Assembly: GCA_963662515.1 (NCBI GenBank)
Contig: OY759675.1
Location: forward strand, 3,038,001 to 3,102,000
Reading direction: 5' to 3'
From: JAFGDI01 sp963662515
GTDB lineage: Bacteria > Planctomycetota > Phycisphaerae > Sedimentisphaerales > SM23-30
DNA: 64,000 bases
This document shows, piece after piece, positions 18,967-27,337 of this stretch (position 1 is its first letter; the number at the start of each line of letters is the position of its first letter). A program made the position numbers and the translations under genes. The notes beneath the pieces were generated by a model. That model saw nothing but the letters and a program-made list of their open reading frames with translations, did not search any database and had not been told where the DNA came from.

Positions 18967-20697
18967 CTACATTTTTCCTTTTGTCTCAAGGAACTTATCG
19001 ATCTTAGCAACCGAAGCATTATATTCGGCACTGTCCAGAGCCTCATAGTTCCAGTTACGGAATGTATCTGTTATACCTACCATCGTCTTACGGGCAACTT
19101 CCTTATCCGCAAAACCAAAATCAGTTGTCATTACCGCCAGAACCTTATCAAAAACAAATTTCTGTCTGTCACCCGGACAAGCAGCATCAACCTTATCAAA
19201 AGCATTCTGCTGTAAATAAACCGCGTCAAAAAATTCTGCCTTGTGCATAGTAGTAAAGTCTTCGGTACTGGTACCTTCTTCACCTACTACCGTCATCATC
19301 TGCTTGATCTCATTACCGCGTCTCAATATACTCAATGACTTATTGATCTTTTCCGGAGCAATAATACCAGCGTACTTGGTCCAGGAATCCAGCGGATCGA
19401 TCGCCGGGAAACGACGAGCATCTGACCGGACACGACTAAGACCAAGAAAAGCACCAACTACCTTAAGAGTTCCCTGTGTTACGGGTTCCTCAAAGTTACC
19501 ACCTGCCGGCGATACTGTTCCACCAATAGTCAATGAACCTTTACTGCCGTCCTTGAATCGAACAATACCAGCTCTTTCATAGAAACTGGCGATCTTACTT
19601 TCCAGATATGCAGGGAACGCTTCTTCACCAGGTATTTCTTCCAGACGACCTGATACTTCACGCATCGCCTGAGCCCAGCGAGAGGTTGAATCCGCCAGAA
19701 TAAGCACATTCAGGCCCATCTGCCGATAATATTCACCCAGCGTCGCAGCTGTATATACCGATGCTTCACGAGCAGCAACCGGCATAGCCGAGGTATTACA
19801 AATAATAATAGTTCTTTCCATCAGAGTCTTGCCCGTTCTGGGATCTTCCAGTTCTGGGAACTCTCTCAGGGTCTCTACTACCTCACCAGCTCGCTCACCG
19901 CAGGCGGCAACAATAACCACATCTACATCAGCGTAGCGAGATATAACCTGCTGCAATACCGTCTTTCCTGCTCCAAATGGACCGGGAACACAGAATGTAC
20001 CACCTAATACTACCGGGAAGGTAGTATCAATAATACGACACTGTGTTACCATCGGAATATCAGGCATTAGACGCTCTTCACTCAGGTTCAGGGCTCGTTT
20101 TACCGGCCATCTCTGCTGCATTTGCACAGCATAGCTTTCACCTGTTGAGTCCTTCACCTTCGCTATCTGCTGTGTCACACAATACTGACCAGAAGAAATA
20201 ATCTCTTCTACTGTCAGCTCGCCCTTAACCTGCAAGTTGAACGGCACCATAACCTTATGTGTAAACATACCTTCAGGCACAGTTCCAAGTGTATCACCGG
20301 CAAACACTTTGTCGCCTGGCTTTACCACCGGGGTAAATTCCCAGCTCTTGTCCGTAGCTAAACCCGGAAGATAAGTTCCAGGCTTCAGGAAAAAGCCGTT
20401 CTGTTTAGACAATGCCACCAGCGGATTCTGTAATCCATCATAGATCTGACCTAAAAGGCCAGGCCCGAGTGTTACTGACAGCATTTCCTCGCTAAACTCA
20501 ACCCGATTACCAACCTTCAGCCCGCGGGTCTCTTCAAATACCTGCAAATCGCACTGATTGCCTCGCACTCGAATTGTCTCGCTCAATAGTTTTGTACCAT
20601 CTTCGCGAACACAATATGCAGTTGAGTTTTGCACTACCGCCCCAGTTGTCTCTGCGACTACCAGGTTACCGTAAACAGCTACTATTTTGCCATCCAC
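18967..20697 (-). CDS. atpA: V-type ATPase subunit A (catalytic)
   Basis: 576 residues. The P-loop GPFGAGKTV spans residues 239-247, followed by AACGERAGE, which contains the catalytic glutamate, and by ADSTSRWAQAMRE. The A-type non-homologous insertion lies between about residues 110 and 190. This subunit hydrolyses or makes ATP. The start is GTG at 20697, with GAGG nine bases upstream; the nearby ATG at 20704 is in another frame. All catalytic motifs are intact. Confidence 0.96.
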   Translation of the reverse strand: MDGKIVAVYGNLVVAETTGAVVQNSTAYCVREDGTKLLSETIRVRGNQCDLQVFEETRGLKVGNRVEFSEEMLSVTLGPGLLGQIYDGLQNPLVALSKQNGFFLKPGTYLPGLATDKSWEFTPVVKPGDKVFAGDTLGTVPEGMFTHKVMVPFNLQVKGELTVEEIISSGQYCVTQQIAKVKDSTGESYAVQMQQRWPVKRALNLSEERLMPDIPMVTQCRIIDTTFPVVLGGTFCVPGPFGAGKTVLQQVISRYADVDVVIVAACGERAGEVVETLREFPELEDPRTGKTLMERTIIICNTSAMPVAAREASVYTAATLGEYYRQMGLNVLILADSTSRWAQAMREVSGRLEEIPGEEAFPAYLESKIASFYERAGIVRFKDGSKGSLTIGGTVSPAGGNFEEPVTQGTLKVVGAFLGLSRVRSDARRFPAIDPLDSWTKYAGIIAPEKINKSLSILRRGNEIKQMMTVVGEEGTSTEDFTTMHKAEFFDAVYLQQNAFDKVDAACPGDRQKFVFDKVLAVMTTDFGFADKEVARKTMVGITDTFRNWNYEALDSAEYNASVAKIDKFLETKGKM

Positions 20698-20752
20698 TGG
20701 TCATTACCTCACACTAAACAGTTATTATTTCATATTCAAGTACAGAACACTA

Positions 20753-21424
20753 CTAGACAGCAGCTTTACTACTGAGCAGGTCCCATCTTTTTAACAATAA
20801 AAGTCTGGCAGCATAAACTACCAACTCATCATAAGTAAACTTAAACCAACTGTCATTTTCTGATAGCCAGTTCCATCTTGCTTTATCCAGGATCATCATG
20901 CCGGACATTGGATTCTCGGCATTTGACCATTCATTCACCAGAGCAGTAAAGTCCTCTCCTGATGCATAATCCCGTCCGATATAATGATCCTCTGCCTCAA
21001 CACCCAACTTGCGGGCTCGAGCCGCGGTTAAAGCATTCCTCATTCCGATCTCATACTTCAACCATAAGTCCAGAAATTCACAACCATAACGATCAGCTAC
21101 ACCCTGAGCATAGGCAAAGTACGCCTTCCACAGACTATTTGTCTCTGACGATGTACTCTCCGCTACTAGATAGTCTGGCAACGGCTCATCGCCTGACACC
21201 TGGGCTACGGTCAACACCGCAGGAGATACTGACTCTATCTCGCCTGACTGATACGACTGCATCTGTAACAGGTCATCCGACAATAATACCACCTGCACAA
21301 GATCCTGAGCCACCGCGCTTTCATCTATCATTTCGACATAATCAGCGCCGCTCAGAGGCGGTGGTGAGCCTAACTCATTAAGAGCCGGCAATGATGTTAT
21401 CAAATAGTAAAACTGGCCAGCCAT
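20753..21424 (-). CDS. DUF2764 family V-ATPase operon protein
   Basis: 223 residues, with an N-terminus FYYLITSLPAL typical of the DUF2764 proteins found between subunits E and A in bacterial V-ATPase operons of chlamydiae, spirochaetes and Bacteroidota. No subunit C is encoded here. This protein occupies its gene position, so it may fill the role of the C subunit that couples stalk and ring; that is inference. It is mostly helical with no membrane segment. GGAG lies 12 bases before the ATG, a rather long spacing. Confidence 0.85.
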   Translation of the reverse strand: MAGQFYYLITSLPALNELGSPPPLSGADYVEMIDESAVAQDLVQVVLLSDDLLQMQSYQSGEIESVSPAVLTVAQVSGDEPLPDYLVAESTSSETNSLWKAYFAYAQGVADRYGCEFLDLWLKYEIGMRNALTAARARKLGVEAEDHYIGRDYASGEDFTALVNEWSNAENPMSGMMILDKARWNWLSENDSWFKFTYDELVVYAARLLLLKRWDLLSSKAAV

Positions 21425-21499
21425 TTGACTGTTATACTCCTTTGATCTGGAACCCTTAACTCACAATGCGAGTTAATTGTCCGGAATTGGTTATAATGA

Positions 21500-22120
21500 T
21501 CAGTTACCTGATGCACTAAATACTTCACGAAGACCTGGGCCTACCAGGCCCATCAATATCTCGACTATTGCTTCCTGAGTCATTTCAACTGTAGCGCCGC
21601 TGATATTGTATTCAAAACCAGCCTGCTTGAGCGTACCTTTAAGGTCGATACTGACTCCATCATGCTTAGATGCCTTACGGATCTGCTTAATGGCCCATTC
21701 AGCCAATTCATGATACTTTTTATCGTTCAGATTGAGCTTGATCACGCCAGTTCCTTCGATGTCAGCAGCTACATAACTGCTCATAACATCGGTTAATACC
21801 CCGCGTAAGAACTCAGTATCATTCAAAGTATCATTTACCGGCCCGGCGATAACCGCCTGCAGCGACTTGACCAGGGTCTCACGCAGCTTGATCGCAGCGT
21901 CACGAGCGGCAAGCTCCAGCTCTGTCTTACTGCGACTGAGCAATTCCTCGCCCTGCTTCTTCGCTCCGGCTACTACCTGCTCTGCCTCCGCTCTGGCAGC
22001 TGATATGATTTTCTCAGCCTGAGCTTGAGCCTCGGCCAGGACCTGGTCCGCCTGCTGGCGACCCTGTTCTACACCCTGGGTTTTCAACTTTGCTACAAAA
22101 GATTCGATCGTTTCGGCCAT
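21500..22120 (-). CDS. atpE: V-type ATPase subunit E (peripheral stalk)
   Basis: 206 residues. An N-terminal half of Ala/Glu/Gln-rich coiled coil (about residues 5-90) is followed by a compact C-terminal domain, as in subunit E, which forms part of the stator stalk. The frame is open from 22183, but ATG 22120 follows GGAG by seven bases and starts at the coiled coil. It is the first gene of the seven-gene operon. No separate G/H subunit is present, so the stalk partner may be encoded elsewhere. Confidence 0.85.
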   Translation of the reverse strand: MAETIESFVAKLKTQGVEQGRQQADQVLAEAQAQAEKIISAARAEAEQVVAGAKKQGEELLSRSKTELELAARDAAIKLRETLVKSLQAVIAGPVNDTLNDTEFLRGVLTDVMSSYVAADIEGTGVIKLNLNDKKYHELAEWAIKQIRKASKHDGVSIDLKGTLKQAGFEYNISGATVEMTQEAIVEILMGLVGPGLREVFSASGN

Positions 22121-22609
22121 TTTTAAGCTCCGAATGCAAACAGTTTTTATTTTAAATTCTACCGGCTTTATCGCTCGGTACACTTATTCTACAGTTATCG
22201 GAAGTCAACTGCTTTTACACATTTAACCTCTACCCCGCTCTGGTTGTCGTCACTATCTGGCTCAACCTTGATATTTAATGAAAAAAAATTACACTACTTC
22301 TGGGGCATTTATGCTGATTTTATCTGTAACCATCAGCTATGCTTACACTTATCGCTGATTCTCCCCCAACTTAATATTGTAGCCTTACCACAATATTACC
22401 TCACTTTACCTATCTTATTCATTTGTTATTGGTCTTAACTTTACCGGTAACTTAGATAAAAAGCAACGATTATTCCGCCTTATTTCAATAAATTTTTATC
22501 GATTAAACCCAGAATTTAACCACCTGAACACGAAACAATAACCAACATAACAAAAATCATCCCAACCAAACCACTTTCCACAAACAACCAGACCACACCC
22601 ATTTAAAAC
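22121..22609. other. Intergenic region upstream of the V-ATPase operon
   Basis: No gene is seen in these 490 bases. The operon promoter must lie here. The only hint is a minus-strand TTGACT near 22207-22212, with no convincing -10 at the right distance. The remainder is AT-rich, with a C-rich stretch before the next terminator. Confidence 0.3.
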
Positions 22610-22640
22610 AAAAAAGGGGCCAGGTATCAAACCCAGCCCC
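22610..22640 (-). terminator. Terminator of the prepilin-like gene
   Basis: On the minus strand GGGGCTGGGT pairs with ACCTGGCCCC (two wobble pairs) and is followed by six T. Confidence 0.8.
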
Positions 22641-22669
22641 CCGCTTTATAATCTCAATAAGAATTTATA

Positions 22670-23524
22670 TCAATACTTCCAATAGAACCTTGGTGTATTT
22701 GTACCCAACTGTGCCTGCTCCACCATTTCATTAAACTGTATCCAGTTAACATGCCCATCAACATAACAATGATTTGCACCTGATGGTATTATACCCTGAG
22801 CACCTCTTTTACGGGACTTATGATTACTGTCATCCTTCAGATGAACCATACCTCCACCTGTAAGGCCAAAATACTGACCTCTAATATTCTGGTGTTCTAT
22901 AGTTGCGTCAACTATCATTGGTTTTTCACCTGCCATTTTAACTCTATCAAGGTTTTTCACCCAATATGCATCTCGTCCCCCACGCAGACGGGGACCAATA
23001 ACATCATATTTAGATGTTCCATTTGCTCTTAATTTATCAAACATGTAAATGTAGGGCATAACGCGAATGCGTCTTTTTCGCTCAGACAACTGAGTTATAT
23101 CCTTATCTTCATCCAACAATGGCGATGCGTCTGGCGATCCACCGAAATCAGAAAACTGCCACCACCTCCGATCTTGATAAACTCGTTCATTATTAGATGA
23201 ACAACAGTAGATCTCATTAGTCTTAATACCAGCGTATTTATTTAGAGCACGAGTAACTTCATAGGGCATATCCCACATCCACGACTCTGCTGTTTCCTGG
23301 CCAGCAACACCTGTACCCTGGTATATTGGCACTGACCCGCGGTTGGCATTGGCATACATATTCACTGCCAGAGACTGCTGTTTGAGGTTATTGGAGCAGA
23401 GAGTTATTTTGGCCTGCTCTTTGGCTTTTGATAACGCCGGCATCAGGATTGATACCAATAATGCTATAATGGTTATTACCACCAGCAACTCGATTAGTGT
23501 AAACGCCTTCTTTTTCATTTTCAT
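22670..23524 (-). CDS. Prepilin-type N-terminal cleavage/methylation protein (H-X9-DG type)
   Basis: 284 residues. The N-terminus has a short basic leader and then FTLIELLVVITIIALLVSIL, the type IV pilin/type II secretion helix, with the conserved glutamate at position +5. The residue before the cleavage site is alanine, not the common glycine. The C-terminal end carries the HCYVDGHVNWIQF region of the processing-associated H-X9-DG family. That family is greatly expanded in planctomycetes and lentisphaeres, usually as stand-alone genes. The protein probably sits on the cell surface as a pseudopilin; its specific role is unknown. No secretion or pilus genes are nearby. Confidence 0.88.
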   Translation of the reverse strand: MKMKKKAFTLIELLVVITIIALLVSILMPALSKAKEQAKITLCSNNLKQQSLAVNMYANANRGSVPIYQGTGVAGQETAESWMWDMPYEVTRALNKYAGIKTNEIYCCSSNNERVYQDRRWWQFSDFGGSPDASPLLDEDKDITQLSERKRRIRVMPYIYMFDKLRANGTSKYDVIGPRLRGGRDAYWVKNLDRVKMAGEKPMIVDATIEHQNIRGQYFGLTGGGMVHLKDDSNHKSRKRGAQGIIPSGANHCYVDGHVNWIQFNEMVEQAQLGTNTPRFYWKY

Positions 23525-24322
23525 TTCCCTTTAGCTAAAAATACTATAAACGAACTTGATATAAGTTCCTAAAACATCCTATTCTGCCGTCAGCAGACGA
23601 TCAATATACAATTCTCAGGTCAATTATCGAAGTTTATACACTTCAACTCTAATTAATTATACCGTGGCAACACGCCTCTGACAACAAAACCAGATATACT
23701 ATATTCTTATCTGTATTGAATTTTATCATCATAAAGCGAATGAGTCCATGCCATTAATGATAAATATATCACCATCTTGCGCACAAGGGACTTAACTAAA
23801 TTCGCTGATATAATTACAGCCAAACACAATGAATAGGTATAGAATTGGTTTATAACATCAGAAGAATAAAGACATTACAAAATATAAACACAATTCTTAT
23901 ATACCGCTGCCGATAGTACTCTGTTAAATAATGCAAAACACAGGCAAATTATTAACCGAAAATATCATATCTTCAGCAGTTTTTTCGTTCCAAGCTATTG
24001 TCCTTCCCAAACCAGCATGAATTGCACAGTTTGAGACAGAAGACACATAGTTTTATAAACTTTAACACTAAAAAGCGTTAACAAAAGATACCATGCCTAT
24101 TCTCCACGATACCTTTGCCTTAATTTATGCCACTATATTAGTCAAATTTTAATTAAATATCAATAAATCTTGTCTTTTTTTTAACATTTTATCTTTTTGG
24201 TTCACTTTCGAGTACTATTTCCCATTATTTATCAACAGATTGTTCTGGCCGGAAATAAAACAACATACAAATCCGAAAAGGACAATATAGAGCTGTCTCC
24301 AGAAAACCATGGAAATTACCGC
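23525..24322. other. AT-rich gap of about 800 bases with no gene
   Basis: This stretch lies between the prepilin-like gene and the rpsI terminator. Base composition is strongly AT-rich. No open frame with coding character, no tRNA and no repeat was found. The prepilin-like promoter should be near 23540-23600 but is not obvious. Confidence 0.5.
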
Positions 24323-24353
24323 AAAAAAAAAGCCCTGCCAGATGACAGAGCTT
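24323..24353 (-). terminator. Terminator of the rplM-rpsI operon
   Basis: On the minus strand AAGCTCTGTC pairs with GGCAGGGCTT (two G-U pairs) and is followed by eight or nine T. Confidence 0.88.
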
Positions 24354-24378
24354 TGTGAGCGGAATATAAAAACGAGAA

Positions 24379-24903
24379 TTAGCGTTTTGAGAACTGGAAG
24401 CTTCTTCTTGCCTTGCGGAAACCATACTTCTTGCGTTCAACCTCACGGCTGTCACGAGTAAGGAACCCACGATCTCTCAATGTCTCAAATGTTGACGGGT
24501 CAGCAGCAACCAGGGCACGAGCCAGACCTAACAGACAGGCTCCAGCCTGACCTGTTGTTCCGCCACCCTGAACATTAACAAAAACATCGAATCTGCCGGC
24601 CTTATTGGTAACATTCAGCGGAGCCATTACATCGCCCTGATCGCGAACATTAGTAAAGTATTCCTTGAGACCCTTTTCATTTATAACAACCTTGCCTTCA
24701 CCCAGACGGATACGAACACGGGCGATAGAAGTCTTGCGACGACCAGTACCCCAGTTGTACTTGTTCGGGGCCAGTTTCTCAGCAGTCACCTGACGGTGTC
24801 TTCTCTGTATGGTTGTGTCAGTAACGCGTCTTGCTGGTGCAACTGCACCGGCAGGTACACTGTTAACTTTAGCAGGATCGATCATTGGGGTATTGTCCGC
24901 CAC
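24379..24903 (-). CDS. rpsI: 30S ribosomal protein S9 with N-terminal extension
   Basis: 174 residues, against about 130 in most bacteria. The S9 core begins around residue 48 (NWGTGRRKTSIARVR) and ends with the conserved FQFSKR tail that reaches the P-site tRNA. The first 47 residues are an extra Pro/Ala/Val/Arg-rich segment. The start is GTG at 24903 with AGG seven bases upstream; no internal ATG sits at the core start, so the extension appears real. It is co-transcribed with rplM, 44 bases upstream. Confidence 0.97.
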   Translation of the reverse strand: MADNTPMIDPAKVNSVPAGAVAPARRVTDTTIQRRHRQVTAEKLAPNKYNWGTGRRKTSIARVRIRLGEGKVVINEKGLKEYFTNVRDQGDVMAPLNVTNKAGRFDVFVNVQGGGTTGQAGACLLGLARALVAADPSTFETLRDRGFLTRDSREVERKKYGFRKARRSFQFSKR

Positions 24904-24947
24904 TTTATTACCTCGTTTATTTAATCTATTCTATATAATTTATAAAA

Positions 24948-25391
24948 TTAAAGTTCCATAACTCTCGGTGTCTGAGCTGCATGTGGATGCTCAGAACCGC
25001 GATATACCTTGAGCTTGGCCAGCATGTGTCTGCCGATCTTATTCTTCGGCAACATGCGACGAACAGCCTCTTCGATTACCCATTCAGGCTTCTTGGCCAT
25101 GGCATCTTCAAAAGTTACATACTTATGACCACCAGCATGATTAGTGTAGTAGTCATACATCTTGTACTCGGCCTTGCGACCAGAAGTTGCTATCTTTTCA
25201 GCATTTGTGACAATTACAAAGTCGCCGGTATCGACAAACGGTGTATATATTGCCTTATCCTTACCCATAAGTGTCATAGCTATCTTAGCAGCTAAACGAC
25301 CCAATACCTTATCACTGGCATCAACTATAAACCAGTCGCGAGATACTGTTTCTTTATTTGCAAGTGTTGTTTTCTGTATTTGTGCCTGCAT
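24948..25391 (-). CDS. rplM: 50S ribosomal protein L13
   Basis: 147 residues, with the family blocks RDWFIVDASDKVLGRLAAKIA, the PFVDTGDFVIVTNAEKI region, MLPKNKIGRHML and KVYRGSEHPH. L13 is an early assembly protein of the large subunit. AGGGAAAG precedes the ATG. The rplM-rpsI order is the usual bacterial one. A consensus promoter lies about 100 bases upstream. Confidence 0.98.
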   Translation of the reverse strand: MQAQIQKTTLANKETVSRDWFIVDASDKVLGRLAAKIAMTLMGKDKAIYTPFVDTGDFVIVTNAEKIATSGRKAEYKMYDYYTNHAGGHKYVTFEDAMAKKPEWVIEEAVRRMLPKNKIGRHMLAKLKVYRGSEHPHAAQTPRVMEL

Positions 25392-25489
25392 TTTTCAACT
25401 TTCCCTGTGCCATAAGTTTATGGCATATATACAATTACAATATATCACAATAGCCTGCCTGCCCTCACGGACCCAGCAGAGAATGATAC

Positions 25490-25517
25490 ATTATAGTTCT
25501 GGCTGGTTTATTGTCAA
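25490..25517 (-). promoter_or_regulatory. Consensus sigma-70 promoter of rplM-rpsI
   Basis: On the minus strand a perfect TTGACA (25517-25512), a 16-base spacer and a perfect TATAAT (25495-25490). The transcript leader would be about 90 bases. Confidence 0.85.
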
Positions 25518-25556
25518 GAGTTTTATCATTTTAAATTTATCATTATAAAAATTAAA

Positions 25557-25586
25557 TAGACAACTATTGCCCTGCTACAATATAAT
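25557..25586 (+). promoter_or_regulatory. Sigma-70-like promoter of guaA
   Basis: TAGACA (25557-25562, 5 of 6), an 18-base spacer and a perfect TATAAT (25581-25586). It lies back-to-back with the rplM promoter and about 65 bases before guaA. Confidence 0.7.
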
Positions 25587-25652
25587 GTCGGTTTGTAATT
25601 ATACAGGCAAGTTTAAAAATTCATACATAAAAATAACAGGAGAGCTACCAAC

Positions 25653-27197
25653 TTGCAGGAAACAATAGCCATATTAGATTTTGGCAGCCAGTACGGCCAG
25701 CTGATCGCCAGAAGAGTGCGTGAACATCATGTTTTCAGTATGATATTTCGTCATGACATCAGTATTGAAAGACTCAAAGAGCTCAATATCAAAGGCATAA
25801 TACTAAGCGGTGGACCAGCCAGTGTTTACGAAGAAAACGCACCCAAGTGCGATCCTCGTATATTTGAGCTGGGTGTGCCGGTATTGGGCATTTGCTATGG
25901 TATGCAGATCGGCTCCAACCTGCTGGGCGCAAATGTTTCCACTGCCCATAGCCGGGAATACGGTTCAACCAAATTAACCGTAAGCAGTGATAATAACAGT
26001 CTCCTTCTCAAAAATATAACTGGCGAAAAGATCGTATGGATGAGTCATGGCGATCAGGTCAATACTCTGCCCGATGATTTCATTCCTCTGGCATCAACCG
26101 GCACCTGCCCTTATGCCGCCGTTCGCCATAAAACAGTTCCATTCTTTGGCGTGCAATTCCACCCGGAAGTCACGCACACTCCTTGCGGCGAACAGATCTT
26201 TGACAATTTTCTCTATGAAGTTTGCCAATGTGCCGGTAACTGGAAAATGGACGATATAATAGAACAGAGCTGCGAAGCTATTCGCCGGCAAGTAGGTAAC
26301 GATAAAGTTATCTGCGGGCTTAGCGGCGGTGTTGACAGTTCTGTTGTTGCCGCCCTGCTGCATAAGGCTATCGGCAACCAGCTTGAATGTATATTTGTAG
26401 ATAATGGACTTCTGCGAAAGGGAGAACGAGAATATGTCAAGTCAACTTTTAACGATCACTTTCAGCTTAACCTGCGGGTGGTGGATTGGTCCGAACAGTT
26501 CCTCTCTAGGCTGGCCGGGGTTACAGATCCACAACAGAAAAGAATCATTATCGGCCACGAGTTTATCGAGGCTTTTACCCACGAGTCTCGTAGTATCACC
26601 GATGCCAAATTCCTGGCCCAGGGAACGCTCTACCCCGATGTTATCGAGTCTGGCAGTAAAGACGGCAATCCCGCGGCCAATATCAAATTACACCACAATG
26701 TTGGCGGACTCCCTGAAAAACTTGGCTTTAAACTGATAGAGCCGCTGCGTGATCTGTTCAAAGATGAAGTACGACTGATGGGTGAAATGCTTGGCCTGCC
26801 TGAAAAGATCGTATGGCGTCATCCATTCCCCGGCCCTGGCCTGGCAGTCCGTATCGTCGGTGACATTACCAAAGAAAGGCTTGAAATTCTGCGTAATGCC
26901 GATGAGATACTCATAGAAGAAATTACTGCTGCCGGTCTTTACCGCCAGATCAGTCAGGCTTTGGCTGTTCTGCTGCCCATCAAGTCGGTAGGCGTTATGG
27001 GTGATGGCCGCAGCTACGAACATGTATGTGCTATTCGTGCGGTTGAAACCAGCGATTTCATGACCGCCACCTGGTCGCACATTCCTTACGATGTGCTCGC
27101 TCGTATTTCCAGCCGTATTATAAACGAAGTCAGAGGCATTAACCGCGTGGTTTACGACATTTCAAGTAAACCGCCAGCCACTATCGAATGGGAATAA
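25653..27197 (+). CDS. guaA: GMP synthase (glutamine-hydrolysing)
   Basis: 514 residues. It converts XMP to GMP using ATP and glutamine ammonia. The N-terminal class I glutamine amidotransferase has the catalytic C81 (GICYGMQ), H170 and E172 (FHPEVTH). The ATP-pyrophosphatase P-loop LSGGVDSS spans residues 223-230. The C-terminal dimerisation domain ends in KPPATIEWE, as is usual. The start is TTG at 25653, directly before QETIAILDFGSQY, with AGGAGA upstream. All catalytic residues are present. Confidence 0.97.
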   Translation: MQETIAILDFGSQYGQLIARRVREHHVFSMIFRHDISIERLKELNIKGIILSGGPASVYEENAPKCDPRIFELGVPVLGICYGMQIGSNLLGANVSTAHSREYGSTKLTVSSDNNSLLLKNITGEKIVWMSHGDQVNTLPDDFIPLASTGTCPYAAVRHKTVPFFGVQFHPEVTHTPCGEQIFDNFLYEVCQCAGNWKMDDIIEQSCEAIRRQVGNDKVICGLSGGVDSSVVAALLHKAIGNQLECIFVDNGLLRKGEREYVKSTFNDHFQLNLRVVDWSEQFLSRLAGVTDPQQKRIIIGHEFIEAFTHESRSITDAKFLAQGTLYPDVIESGSKDGNPAANIKLHHNVGGLPEKLGFKLIEPLRDLFKDEVRLMGEMLGLPEKIVWRHPFPGPGLAVRIVGDITKERLEILRNADEILIEEITAAGLYRQISQALAVLLPIKSVGVMGDGRSYEHVCAIRAVETSDFMTATWSHIPYDVLARISSRIINEVRGINRVVYDISSKPPATIEWE

Positions 27198-27257
27198 CAT
27201 AGAAACACCAGCACCAGTCTGGTACATCTTACCATTAATTCCTTTTGATGATACACA

Positions 27258-27300
27258 CCAGAGACTAAGCCAGACAAATATTGCTCAGCTTAGTCTCTGG
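27258..27300. repeat. 13-base perfect hairpin between guaA and metXW
   Basis: CCAGAGACTAAGC (27258-27270) pairs exactly with 27288-27300, with a 17-base loop. It is not followed by a T-run. It could be a weak terminator, an RNA-processing site or a regulatory hairpin in the metXW leader. Confidence 0.6.
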
Positions 27301-27337
27301 CTGATAAATTCAACCTGGCGAACCCCAATAAAGATTC

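Noticed and set aside
14343..22120. Missing V-ATPase subunits as a sign of a broken operon
   Set aside because: The order E-DUF2764-A-B-D-I-K is the normal compact form in chlamydiae and spirochaetes, and all frames are intact.
27198..27337. SAM riboswitch before metXW
   Set aside because: The 140-base gap has one simple hairpin and none of the conserved SAM-I/II junction sequences I could recognise.
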